From Bacteroidaceae bacterium (GTDB taxonomy: Bacteria; Bacteroidota; Bacteroidia; Bacteroidales; Bacteroidaceae), in NCBI GenBank assembly GCA_017940565.1, contig JAGAYH010000003.1:1-44087 (forward strand): DNA of 44,087 nt. The letters run 5' to 3'. Below are positions 15,923-24,193 of this stretch, in pieces (position 1 is the stretch's first letter; the number at the start of each line of letters is the position of its first letter). The translations under genes and the position numbers were made by a program. The notes beneath the pieces are model-generated. The model worked only from the letters and a program-made list of their open reading frames with translations. It ran no database searches and was not told the origin of the DNA.

Positions 15923-17236
15923 TTAGAATTTTTTTCTCAGGTCTTTTACACGTACGGCTTTGCCCTCTTGCCGCGGCAGGGAGCCCGGTGGAACGAGACG
16001 CACACGCGGGGTGACGAGTATTTCGTCGCGCAGGCGTTGCTGTATCTCCTTGGTCAGTTTTTCCAAGTGGCCGTAGTCATCGGTAAAGAGCTCTTGCAGT
16101 TCCACTTCAACAAGCATGGTGTCGTTTTCCGCCGCGCTTTCGAGCGTGATGAGGTAGTCGGTTCGCAGTTGGGGGAACTGGAGCAGGATTTGCTCAATCT
16201 GGATGGGGAATATGTTGACTCCCTTCAGAATTATCATGTCGTCGCTGCGGCCTTTCATGCGGTCAAGGCGTTTGTGCTCGCGTCCGCAGGGACATTTGCC
16301 CGGCAAGATGCGCGTGAGGTCGCGTGTGCGGTACCGCAGCAGGGGCATGGCTTCACGGCGAAGCGTGGTGAGCACCAGTTCGCCAATCTCGCCTTCGGGC
16401 ACAGGCTCCAAAGTCTCGGGATCGACAATTTCAACAATGTAGTAGTCCTCCCAAATGTGCATTCCATTCTGCTCTTTACATTCGAAAGCCACTCCGGGAC
16501 CGCACATTTCGGACATGCCGAAGGAGTTGTAGGCTTTCACGCCGAGCATCTCCTCGATGCGCTGGCGTTGCTCCTCGCTGTGGGGTTCTGCACCAATGGC
16601 GAGCACGCGCAACTTTGTGTCTCTGCGCGGGTCAATGCCTTCGGCTTTCATTACCTCGTAGAGTCGTGCGGCGTAGCTGGGTATGGCGTGAAGTGCAGTG
16701 GTTCCAAAATCTGTTATGAACTTTATCTGGCGTTTTGTGTTGCCTGCCGCAGCCGGTACAGTGAGCATGCCCAGACGTTCGGCGGCGTATTGGAAGCCCA
16801 GGCCGCCTGTGAACATGCCATAGCCTGATGAGTTTTGGAACACATCGCCCGGACGGAGGCCTACCATCCACAAGCATCGCGCCAGAGCCTCTGCCCATGC
16901 GTCGAGATCGGCTTGTGTGTGGAGTATGACGGTGGGATTGCCGGTGGTGCCGCTTGATGAGTGGAGACGGACGCATTTTTCGAGAGGCACGGCTGACATG
17001 CCGAAGGGATAGGTCGCGCGCAGATCTTGCTTAGTGGTAAAAGGTATGCGTCGCAGGTCGTCTAACGTGCGGATGTCTTCGGGATGGAGCCCGCATTGTT
17101 TGAACCGTTCGCGGTAGAATGGGTTAGACATGCAGTGATGTACCGTTTTCTGCAAACGATCCAGCTGAAGCGCTTCAATCTCTGGGCGAGAGAGCGTTTC
17201 AAACTCGGGATGGAAGTAGGGTGAATTGATGTCCAT
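15923..17236 (-). CDS. paaK: Phenylacetate-CoA ligase (second copy)
   Basis: AMP-forming aryl-acid:CoA ligase; 437 residues. AMP-binding P-loop SSSGTTGNPT at 93-102; adenylate-site region SFGMSEMCGPG; hinge with YRTRDLTRI and the CPCGR cysteine knot; C-terminal lysine near QEGKAVRV that drives adenylation. Starts 4 nt after the stop of a paralog encoded just upstream (17241-18551), which is similar along its full length but clearly diverged, for example SGYGMFTGG against YGYGLFTGG. The pair probably differ in aryl substrate (phenylacetate, 4-hydroxyphenylacetate, indoleacetate). Context is indolepyruvate oxidoreductase and an aminotransferase in the same operon. Confidence 0.9.
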   Translation of the reverse strand: MDINSPYFHPEFETLSRPEIEALQLDRLQKTVHHCMSNPFYRERFKQCGLHPEDIRTLDDLRRIPFTTKQDLRATYPFGMSAVPLEKCVRLHSSSGTTGNPTVILHTQADLDAWAEALARCLWMVGLRPGDVFQNSSGYGMFTGGLGFQYAAERLGMLTVPAAAGNTKRQIKFITDFGTTALHAIPSYAARLYEVMKAEGIDPRRDTKLRVLAIGAEPHSEEQRQRIEEMLGVKAYNSFGMSEMCGPGVAFECKEQNGMHIWEDYYIVEIVDPETLEPVPEGEIGELVLTTLRREAMPLLRYRTRDLTRILPGKCPCGREHKRLDRMKGRSDDMIILKGVNIFPIQIEQILLQFPQLRTDYLITLESAAENDTMLVEVELQELFTDDYGHLEKLTKEIQQRLRDEILVTPRVRLVPPGSLPRQEGKAVRVKDLRKKF

Positions 17237-17240
17237 TTTT

Positions 17241-18551
17241 TTATTTCAGTTGTCGTTTGTCTAATACGAATTTACTCTTTCCCTGGCTGCGTTCTATGGT
17301 GCCCGGAGCTTTGAGCTGTACTTTTGCACTTATGGATAACACGCTCTTAAGTTTGTTTGCGAGCCGTTTTTCAAGGGTTCCGAGTGCGCCGAGTGTGTCA
17401 AACTGTTCGGTGAAATATTCCTGCCGCACTTCGACCTGCACCTGCAGCGTGTCAAGATTGTTGACGCGGTCGATGACCAGCAGATAGCGTGGGGCAAATT
17501 CGGGCATGCTCAGCACTACACTCTCTACCTGTGACGGGAATACGTTGATGCCGCGGATGATAAGCATATCGTCGCTGCGACCGAGGATGCGGCCCATTCT
17601 GACACTGGTGCGGCCGCAAGGACATGGGTCGTTCATGAGCGAACACAGGTCTTTGGTGCGGTAACGCAGGAGTGGCATGCCTTCTTTTGTGAGTGTGGTG
17701 AAAACAAGTTCGCCCACTTCGCCGTAAGGCAGGGGTTGGAGTGTCTCGGGGTCGATTATTTCCGGGAAGAAGTGGTCTTCGCAGATATGAGAGCCGTGTT
17801 GTTCCTGGCACTCATAGCTTACACACGGTCCCATGATCTCGCTGAGGCCATACAGGTTGAATCCTTTCAGCCCCAAGCGGCTTTCTATCTCGGTGCGCAT
17901 GCTTTCTGTCCAGGGCTCAGCTCCGAATGCGCCGACACGAAGTCGGATATCGTTTTTACTAATTCCCATATGGTCCATCGTTTCTGCGAGATAGAGTGCG
18001 TAAGATGGGGTACAGGCAATGCCAGTTATGCCCAGGTCACGAATGAGCCGCACGTGTTTCTCCGTATTGCCGGTTGAGGTGGGCACTACAGCGGCTCCGA
18101 GGTTTTCCACACCGTAGTGTGCGCCAAGTCCTCCCGTAAATAGTCCGTAGCCATAGGCAACTGAGAAAATGTCGTCGCGACTTACGCCGTAGGCTGTCAG
18201 ACACCGTGTCATGCATTCGCTCCATACTTCGATGTCTTTGCGGGTATAGCCGACGATAGTGGGGTTACCCGTGGTGCCGCTCGAGGCATGCACGCGGATA
18301 ACTTCGCTTTTGGGCGCAGCTTGCAGGCCGAAGGGATAATTGTCGCGCAGGTCCTGTTTCGTAGTAAAGGGTAGCTTGTGTATATCTTCGATGGAACGGA
18401 TGTCATCTGGCGTCACGTCCATCTCTTGTAGTTTGTTACGGTAGAAAGGTACGTTGTGGTAAACGTATTTCACGATTTTGTGGAGACGTCGTCCTTGCAA
18501 GGCACGCATCTCGTCGGTACTCATGCACTCTTTGTTCTGGTTCCAAATCAT
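17241..18551 (-). CDS. paaK: Phenylacetate-CoA ligase (first copy)
   Basis: 436-residue AMP-forming ligase activating an aryl acid to its CoA thioester. P-loop SSGTTGNPT at 90-98, LPFTTKQDLRDNYPFG (60-75) as in the paralog, GLSEIMGPCVSYEC adenylate-site segment, CPCGRTSVRMGRI, and a C-terminal lysine in RSQGKSKFVLD. It is 29 nt downstream of the aminotransferase gene and 4 nt upstream of the second copy. In the usual aerobic phenylacetate pathway paaK sits with paaABCDE; none of those is here, so oxidation of phenylacetyl-CoA by epoxidation is not the role. Its neighbours instead point to exchange between aryl-CoA and arylpyruvate. Confidence 0.9.
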   Translation of the reverse strand: MIWNQNKECMSTDEMRALQGRRLHKIVKYVYHNVPFYRNKLQEMDVTPDDIRSIEDIHKLPFTTKQDLRDNYPFGLQAAPKSEVIRVHASSGTTGNPTIVGYTRKDIEVWSECMTRCLTAYGVSRDDIFSVAYGYGLFTGGLGAHYGVENLGAAVVPTSTGNTEKHVRLIRDLGITGIACTPSYALYLAETMDHMGISKNDIRLRVGAFGAEPWTESMRTEIESRLGLKGFNLYGLSEIMGPCVSYECQEQHGSHICEDHFFPEIIDPETLQPLPYGEVGELVFTTLTKEGMPLLRYRTKDLCSLMNDPCPCGRTSVRMGRILGRSDDMLIIRGINVFPSQVESVVLSMPEFAPRYLLVIDRVNNLDTLQVQVEVRQEYFTEQFDTLGALGTLEKRLANKLKSVLSISAKVQLKAPGTIERSQGKSKFVLDKRQLK

Positions 18552-18580
18552 AATCTGAATTAGGCTTTAGTTCTATTCTC

Positions 18581-19888
18581 TTAATGATGCTGATTAAATA
18601 GTTTCATGCGTGTGTCAAGGAGATCATACTGGTTCTCTTTTACGAACGAGGTGCAAATACGCAGGCCTTGCTGCGCGCTACCTGTGGAGTCGAGCGCCAT
18701 GGTGCTCACTCCGTAGTAGAGCAACTCCTTTGCCAGTTCTTTTCCGCTTAATCCGGGATAGGCTATGGTGAAGTAGAAACCGTCGGCAACGGGTTTGTCG
18801 AGGTCTTTGTCATATACGATGTAGAATCCATGGCGGGTAAAAATCTCCTTCAGCCGTTTTGCGCGGCGGCCGTATTCACTTACGTCTTTCCGGAAATCAT
18901 ATATGCCGTCGCTTGCGGCTTTCAGCATGGCGGCAAGGGCATATTGGGCACTATGGCTCGTTCCTGAACTGAGTGCATACAGGACTCGGTGGATGAATAC
19001 CGGACCAAACTGGCCGTTACCATAGCGATGGGTCAGAGCAGGGTATTCCTTGTGATAAAGTTTGTCGGAGATGCAGCTTACGCCAATGCGTTCGCCTGCG
19101 TAGCTGAAGGCTTTGCTGCCGCTTATGAGCAGCACGTAGTTGTCCGTGTACCTTGCCACCGTGGCCTGGTAGGGTTCTTGGAAAGGTATGCTGAGGTTTT
19201 GGCGGAAATCCATGGCGAAGTAGGCCAGGTCCTCAAGCACGATGGTGCCGTACTTGGTTGCCAGTGTGCCTATGGTTCGCAATTCTTCTTCGTTGAGGCA
19301 CACCCACGATGGGTTGTTGGGGTTGCTGTAGATGATGGCGGCGATGTGTCCTTCTTTCAGGTAGCTTTCGATTTTCGGCCCCAGCTTGTCGCCACGGAAG
19401 TCGTATACGTCGAAACTCTCATACTTTGTTCCCATGACCTTGCACTGCTGTTTTTGCACGGGAAAGCCCGGGTCGATGAACAAGATGGTATCTTTCTTCT
19501 CGTCGGCTTGCGATGATGTGAGGAACGAGGCGTATGTGCCCTGCATGGAGCCGCATACGGGCACGCATCCTTCGGGTGCGAGGTCGATGCCTATATATGC
19601 TTTGATAAATCGTGAGGCTTCCTGTTTGAGTTGTGGCAGTCCGTTAATGTCAGGATAGAGACGGGCAATGCCGTTCTCCAACGCTTTTATTTGTGCATCC
19701 ACTCCGTATTGTGACGGAGGCAATCCGGGAACGCCCATTTCCATCTTGATGAATTCCTGGCCGCTGATGCGTTCCGACTGCTGGGCCACGGCCACGATTT
19801 CGCGGATGGTGGCGTTGCTGAAGTCGGTGATGCCCAAGGCCTGTATGGCGTTGTCAACAATGTTGGCCGGTATAGGTGTTTCTTTCAT
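18581..19888 (-). CDS. Fold-type I PLP aminotransferase, probably aromatic
   Basis: 435-residue class I/II aminotransferase. PLP contacts: N191-N192-P in YSNPNNP, D220 and Y223 in LEDLAYF, Schiff-base K259 in SGSKAFSYAGERIG, and a C-terminal arginine in GLRICTSF for the substrate carboxylate. Its start overlaps the iorB stop by 4 nt (ATGA), so the two are translationally coupled, which argues that the amino acid made or used corresponds to the 2-oxoacid of the oxidoreductase (indolepyruvate, phenylpyruvate or 4-hydroxyphenylpyruvate). The omega-amidase gene at the head of the operon suggests glutamine could be an amino donor. Substrate is inferred from context, not from residues. Confidence 0.87.
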   Translation of the reverse strand: MKETPIPANIVDNAIQALGITDFSNATIREIVAVAQQSERISGQEFIKMEMGVPGLPPSQYGVDAQIKALENGIARLYPDINGLPQLKQEASRFIKAYIGIDLAPEGCVPVCGSMQGTYASFLTSSQADEKKDTILFIDPGFPVQKQQCKVMGTKYESFDVYDFRGDKLGPKIESYLKEGHIAAIIYSNPNNPSWVCLNEEELRTIGTLATKYGTIVLEDLAYFAMDFRQNLSIPFQEPYQATVARYTDNYVLLISGSKAFSYAGERIGVSCISDKLYHKEYPALTHRYGNGQFGPVFIHRVLYALSSGTSHSAQYALAAMLKAASDGIYDFRKDVSEYGRRAKRLKEIFTRHGFYIVYDKDLDKPVADGFYFTIAYPGLSGKELAKELLYYGVSTMALDSTGSAQQGLRICTSFVKENQYDLLDTRMKLFNQHH

Positions 19889-20463
19889 CGTTTTGTCGTG
19901 TTGTAACCCAGGTCAAAGGCTTTCAAGTTGTCGGATATGATTTTTTCTCCCTTTGACTTAAAAAAATTTATGATTGAGTTGCGCAAATCTTCAGGGCTTA
20001 TGATTTCAATGTAAGGCGCTGCCATGCCGAGCAAAATCATGTTTGCGCTTTTGGGTGTCTGGGCTTCTTTGGCCATGGTCTCAATGTTGAGCCGGGCTAC
20101 TTGAGGTTGTGAGGCCAATTCCTGTTGCAGCGCCTCCGTGTCAGGATAGTTTGGGATGTTGATGAGAGGTTGAGAACTCGTAACCAGCCATCCTGTGGGC
20201 TTCAGCCAACTTACGTAGCGCAATGCCTCCATTGGTTCCATGGATATGATGACATCGGTTTCGCCTTGTGGGATGAGGTCGCTGTAAATGGGGTCGTGGC
20301 TCAGACGGAGATGGCTCTGCACGTCGCCACCCCGTTGGCTCATGCCGTGTACTTCGGCTTGTTTCAGGTAAAGTCCGGCGTTGGTGGCCGCGTCGCCTAT
20401 GACGGTTGCGATGGAGAGGATGCCTTGTCCTCCCACACCGGATAATATAATGTCTTTTTTCAT
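19885..20463 (-). CDS. iorB: Indolepyruvate oxidoreductase subunit beta
   Basis: 192-residue gamma-type domain of the 2-oxoacid:ferredoxin oxidoreductase family. The N-terminal signature ILSGVGGQGILSIATVIG (5-22) and HGMSQRGGDVQSHLRL are diagnostic. It pairs with IorA to interconvert arylpyruvate plus CoA with aryl-acetyl-CoA plus CO2 and reduced ferredoxin. Overlaps iorA by 4 nt upstream and the aminotransferase by 4 nt downstream. Length is normal. Confidence 0.93.
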   Translation of the reverse strand: MKKDIILSGVGGQGILSIATVIGDAATNAGLYLKQAEVHGMSQRGGDVQSHLRLSHDPIYSDLIPQGETDVIISMEPMEALRYVSWLKPTGWLVTSSQPLINIPNYPDTEALQQELASQPQVARLNIETMAKEAQTPKSANMILLGMAAPYIEIISPEDLRNSIINFFKSKGEKIISDNLKAFDLGYNTTKR

Positions 20464-22061
20464 TGTTGCTGCTGTTTTTGTTTGCGTAGTTTACGGTTTA
20501 GTGTCTGTATGCACTCGCGGCGCGGGATAATGACCGACACGCCTTTGTAGTTGATTTCCTCACGAATGATGCGGGTGATTTCTTCCATGTTCTTGGGCAG
20601 GGGTACAACCACTCTGACATGTTCCGGCTCCACTCCAAGCCCCAGGCAGATGGCTTCAAACTTGTTCGTTCCGGCACTGTCTTGCCCGCCAGTCATAGCT
20701 GTAGTGAGGTTATCTGAAATGACGACGGTAATGTTTGCCTTGTCGTTCACGGCATCCAGCAGTCCCGTCATGCCACTGTGGGTAAACGTTGAGTCACCTA
20801 TGACAGCGATGGCCGGCCAAAGGCCTGCATCGGCGGCACCTTTGGCCATGGTGATGCTGGCTCCCATATCGACGCAACTGGCCAGGCTGTTGTAGGGAGG
20901 AAGTGCGCCCAGGGTGTAACAACCTATGTCACCGAAGATGCGTGAACCTTCATACTCTGCGGCCACTTTGTTAAGCGCCGTGTAAACATCCCTGTGGCCG
21001 CAACCGGGACAGAGTGCGGGGGGCCGGCCTACGACATTTTTGGCCCCGGGTGCTGTCTGGCGTTTCTTGCCTAAGGCTTGTGCCACGTTATCCGGCGTCA
21101 GTTCGCCCGTACGTGGCAGTTCGCCCGTGAGACGTCCCTTTACGGGATAGTCGCATCCGAGCAGGGCCTTCACATCTTGTTCCACAACGGGCTGACCGTC
21201 CTCTACGACGAGGACAGCTCGGCTTTGGGCGGCCAATTGTTTGATTTTTTCTTCCGGAAGAGGGTATTGCGATATCTTAAGTACACCCGCCAGACCCTCA
21301 GCTTGGGCTTCTTTGACATAGTTGTAGGCTATGCCGCAGGCAATGATGCCTATGCCTTTCTCCGTGTCGGCTTTTTCAAGGCGGTTGTAGGCTGAAGTTT
21401 CGCTCAGCTGCAAGAGGGCGGGTTGTTTCTCAAGCAGGCTGACGTATTGCTTGCGTGCAATGGCCGGCAGGAGCACCCAGTGTTTGCCTTCGTCCGGTGC
21501 CAGCGGATTGGTGCCGGACGTGGTGCCTACGGCAACCGATGCGCGGCTGTGGGCAAGGCGTGTGACGATGCGCAGAAGCACCGGCAGGCGGAGCGACTCT
21601 GACATGCGGTAGGCTTCGCTCATCATGTCGTAGGCTTCCTGCTGGTTGCTCGGCTCGAGAACCGGTATTAAAGCAAATTTGCCGTAAAAGCGTGAATCTT
21701 GCTCGTTTTGAGACGAGTGCATGCTTGGGTCGTCGGCGGCCAGAACTACGATGCCTCCTTTTACGCCGGTGAGGGCGGAATTGACAAAGGCATCGGCGCA
21801 GACATTCATGCCTACGTGTTTCATGCAGACCAATGCGCGTTTGCCGGCATACGACATGCCCAGTGCGGCCTCCATGGCTGTTTTTTCGTTCGTGCACCAA
21901 CGGCTGTGTATGCCGCGTTCTTTGGCCAGCGGGTGGCTTTGTATGAATTCGGTTATCTCAGTTGAGGGGGTACCAGGATAGGCATACACGCCGCTCAGTC
22001 CGGCGTGGATGGCACCAAGTGCGATGGCTTCATCGCCTAATAGGAGTTTGTGTACTGTCAT
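20460..22061 (-). CDS. iorA: Indolepyruvate oxidoreductase subunit alpha, without ferredoxin domain
   Basis: 533-residue fused alpha/beta subunit that binds thiamine diphosphate. N-terminal pyrimidine-type domain with GVYAYPGTPSTEI (24-36); C-terminal TPP domain with CPGCGHRDVY (351-360), GDSTFTHSG (422-430) and the metal ligand region NLTTAMTGGQ (451-460). The typical archaeal IorA continues with two [4Fe-4S] ferredoxin motifs; here the protein ends soon after IIPRRECIQTL in a basic glutamine-rich tail, with no CxxCxxC motif, so an external ferredoxin must serve it. CPGC at 351-354 may hold the proximal cluster. The gene is 36 nt downstream of the omega-amidase gene. Confidence 0.92.
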   Translation of the reverse strand: MTVHKLLLGDEAIALGAIHAGLSGVYAYPGTPSTEITEFIQSHPLAKERGIHSRWCTNEKTAMEAALGMSYAGKRALVCMKHVGMNVCADAFVNSALTGVKGGIVVLAADDPSMHSSQNEQDSRFYGKFALIPVLEPSNQQEAYDMMSEAYRMSESLRLPVLLRIVTRLAHSRASVAVGTTSGTNPLAPDEGKHWVLLPAIARKQYVSLLEKQPALLQLSETSAYNRLEKADTEKGIGIIACGIAYNYVKEAQAEGLAGVLKISQYPLPEEKIKQLAAQSRAVLVVEDGQPVVEQDVKALLGCDYPVKGRLTGELPRTGELTPDNVAQALGKKRQTAPGAKNVVGRPPALCPGCGHRDVYTALNKVAAEYEGSRIFGDIGCYTLGALPPYNSLASCVDMGASITMAKGAADAGLWPAIAVIGDSTFTHSGMTGLLDAVNDKANITVVISDNLTTAMTGGQDSAGTNKFEAICLGLGVEPEHVRVVVPLPKNMEEITRIIREEINYKGVSVIIPRRECIQTLNRKLRKQKQQQQ

Positions 22062-22097
22062 CTGCTGTACGTATTTCTTTATGTTTGTTTTTAGGGT

Positions 22098-22868
22098 TTA
22101 TTGCACAGTTTTTATTGTGAATGGGTCGGCATCGGCCAGTACCGGAAACTTCTTGCGGAAGGCCATGAGGGCTTCAAGGTCAATCGTGGCCGTTGCCGTG
22201 TCAGCGATGTTGCGCTGGCACTGGGCCAAGAAGTGTCCGTATGGGTCTATGATGGCGCTGCCGCCGCAATAGGTGCAGTTGGGGTCACGGCCCACGCGGT
22301 TGACGCCGACTATGTAGCACTGGTTTTCGATGGCGCGTGCACTTAGCAGTGTCTCCCACACACGTATGCGGCTCTCCGGCCAATTTGCCACGTAGAGAAT
22401 GGCATCATAGTCGCCCCGGTTGCGGCTGAAGACGGGGAATCGCAAATCGTAGCACACCTGAAGCAGGAATCGGATGCCGCCATAGGTGACAACGACGCGC
22501 CGGGTGCCGGCTGTGAAATGTTTGTCCTCACCTCCGTAGGCGAACAAGTGGCGTTTGTCGTACCATACCGGTTCCTGGTCGGGACATACGAAGTAGAAGC
22601 GGTTGTAATAGTGGCCTTGGCTCTGAACTACGACGCTTCCGGCCAGGGCAGCCCCGGTCTCGTGGCTGATTTGCCGCATCCAGTGCAGTGTTTCGCCCTG
22701 TTCGTCTTCAGCAAAACCCGCCGGCTCGGTGGCAAATCCCGTGCTGAACATTTCGGGAAGCACGTAAAGCCCGCTGCCGGGGTTCATGCGGATGGCCGTC
22801 TCGGCGTTTTGCCGGTTGAGCAACGGCTTGTTCCACACGATATTTTGTTGTAGAACGGTTACATTCAT
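22098..22868 (-). CDS. Nitrilase-superfamily omega-amidase (YafV/Nit2-like)
   Basis: 256-residue C-N hydrolase with the catalytic triad E39 (LPEMFSTGF), K105 (YDKRHLF) and C139 (QVCYDLRFP). The MFSTGF context after the glutamate and the overall length match the YafV/Nit2-type omega-amidases, which hydrolyse 2-oxoglutaramate (the keto acid of glutamine) to 2-oxoglutarate and ammonia. That activity removes the product of glutamine-linked transamination and makes it irreversible. It heads the operon with iorA, iorB and the aminotransferase, so a glutamine transaminase/omega-amidase cycle for aromatic amino acids is a reasonable inference. A weak -7-like TAATTTTA lies upstream on the minus strand near 22895. 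Confidence 0.87.
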   Translation of the reverse strand: MNVTVLQQNIVWNKPLLNRQNAETAIRMNPGSGLYVLPEMFSTGFATEPAGFAEDEQGETLHWMRQISHETGAALAGSVVVQSQGHYYNRFYFVCPDQEPVWYDKRHLFAYGGEDKHFTAGTRRVVVTYGGIRFLLQVCYDLRFPVFSRNRGDYDAILYVANWPESRIRVWETLLSARAIENQCYIVGVNRVGRDPNCTYCGGSAIIDPYGHFLAQCQRNIADTATATIDLEALMAFRKKFPVLADADPFTIKTVQ

Positions 22869-22965
22869 CTTCGATGGTCTTATTGAGGTGTAAAATTACC
22901 ATTTTTACATGAAACATGGGTCGGAATTTGGAAAAATGTCGCTCATCGGGTGTAAAAAACAGCAG

Positions 22966-23028
22966 ATTTCAGATTTTGGCGTTTTTATGTCGGATATATT
23001 TTCCCGTAAACCCGATTTGTTTCCCCAT
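22966..23028 (+). repeat. 21-nt repeat units (ATGTCCSA family), intergenic
   Basis: Three consecutive 21-nt units in plus orientation: 22966-22986, 22987-23007 and 23008-23028. They share [TC]C-N-GAT followed by a T-rich stretch; the middle unit begins ATGTCGGAT. Read in phase they give ISDFGVF, MSDIFSR, KPDLFPH, the same heptad pattern as the other arrays. They lie in the 244-nt spacer between mrp and the omega-amidase gene. Confidence 0.55.
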
Positions 23029-23054
23029 TAATGGCCCTTTGGCTTGGCCGTGAG

Positions 23055-23090
23055 AAAGAAAAACCGCAGCCCGACGGTTGTGGGCTGCGG
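23055..23090 (-). terminator. Terminator of the ilvE-trmB-mrp operon
   Basis: On the minus strand a 9-bp stem (CCGCAGCCC / GGGCTGCGG) with a 9-nt loop is followed by TTTTTCTTTC. It begins 23 nt after the mrp stop. Confidence 0.88.
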
Positions 23091-23112
23091 CGTGTTTGAT
23101 ATATTTCCGCGG

Positions 23113-24183
23113 TCAGGCTTTCTGACGGAGACGTTCCACTTCTTTGACTGTGGCATCTGCCAGTTGCCTGAAGGCAAGTGCCGTCATGGTGTCGTCGGCT
23201 GCGGCTGCGGGCTCGCCGGCATCGCTGCTCTCGCAAATGGATTGCACAATGGGAATCTGACCAAGCAGAGGCATGTGCATATCTTCGGCCAAGCGTTTCA
23301 CACCTTCTTTGCCGAACAGGTAGTATTTGTTCTGGGGCAATTCAGCCGGGGTGAACCAGGCCATGTTCTCGACCAAGCCGAGGATTGGCACGTTGATTTT
23401 TTCGTTCTGATACATGTCGATGCCCTTACGTGCGTCGGCGAGGGCCACTTTCTGGGGAGTGCTGACGATGATGGCGCCTGTGATGCTGAGTTCCTGAAGC
23501 AAGGTGAGATGGATGTCGCTTGTGCCTGGCGGCGTGTCGAGTATAAAATAGTCCAACTCGCCCCAGTTGGCTTCGGAAATTAGTTGTTTCAGTGCGTTTG
23601 AGGCCATTGGGCCGCGCCAGACGGTGGCTTGTTCGGGCCGTACGAAGAATCCGATGCTGAGAATCTTGACACCGTATTTTTCAGCCGGCACTATCATTTG
23701 CTTGTCGCCGACCATCTCGCCGTAAGGTTGGAAATCCTCGAGATGAAACAGGGTGGGGACGGACGGACCGAAGATATCGGCGTCGAGAAGGCCCACACGG
23801 TAGCCGGCACGTGCCAGACTGACGGCGAGATTAGCGGCTATGGTCGATTTACCTACGCCTCCCTTGCCGCTGGATACGGCTATGATGTGGCGGACTTGGG
23901 GCAGGAGTTTCTCAGGTGCCTTGGGCTGGTGCTCAGGTGCCAGAGCCGTGATTTCAGCTTCCACCTCCTGTCCGCAATGGGCCTTGATGGCGGCCTCGGC
24001 TGCCTTCATGACCGATTTCATGAAGGGGTCGGGATTTTTGGGAAAGATGATGGAAAATGACACACGCATGCCGTCGATGCGCATGTCGTCGTCAATCATG
24101 CCGGCTTCAACGATATTTTTGCCCGTGCCGGGGTAACGCACGCTTTGGAGGGCTTCAAGAATAAGTTTGGGGTATAAAGTCAT
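23113..24183 (-). CDS. mrp: Mrp/ApbC-type P-loop iron-sulfur carrier
   Basis: 356 residues from the ATG at 24183; the longer frame to 24312 would overlap trmB and is rejected. N-terminal MIP18/DUF59-like domain (about 1-80), then a ParA/MinD-type ATPase with the deviant Walker A SSGKGGVGKST at 104-114 and DTPPGTSD. Family members carry and deliver Fe-S clusters. Odd: the CxxC pair usually found after VENM is absent; here VENMAWFTPAELPQNKYY continues without cysteines. This form seems typical of Bacteroidetes (from memory), so cluster binding may use other ligands. Gap to trmB is 10 nt. Confidence 0.92.
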   Translation of the reverse strand: MTLYPKLILEALQSVRYPGTGKNIVEAGMIDDDMRIDGMRVSFSIIFPKNPDPFMKSVMKAAEAAIKAHCGQEVEAEITALAPEHQPKAPEKLLPQVRHIIAVSSGKGGVGKSTIAANLAVSLARAGYRVGLLDADIFGPSVPTLFHLEDFQPYGEMVGDKQMIVPAEKYGVKILSIGFFVRPEQATVWRGPMASNALKQLISEANWGELDYFILDTPPGTSDIHLTLLQELSITGAIIVSTPQKVALADARKGIDMYQNEKINVPILGLVENMAWFTPAELPQNKYYLFGKEGVKRLAEDMHMPLLGQIPIVQSICESSDAGEPAAAADDTMTALAFRQLADATVKEVERLRQKA

Positions 24184-24193
24184 GTCAATGATG

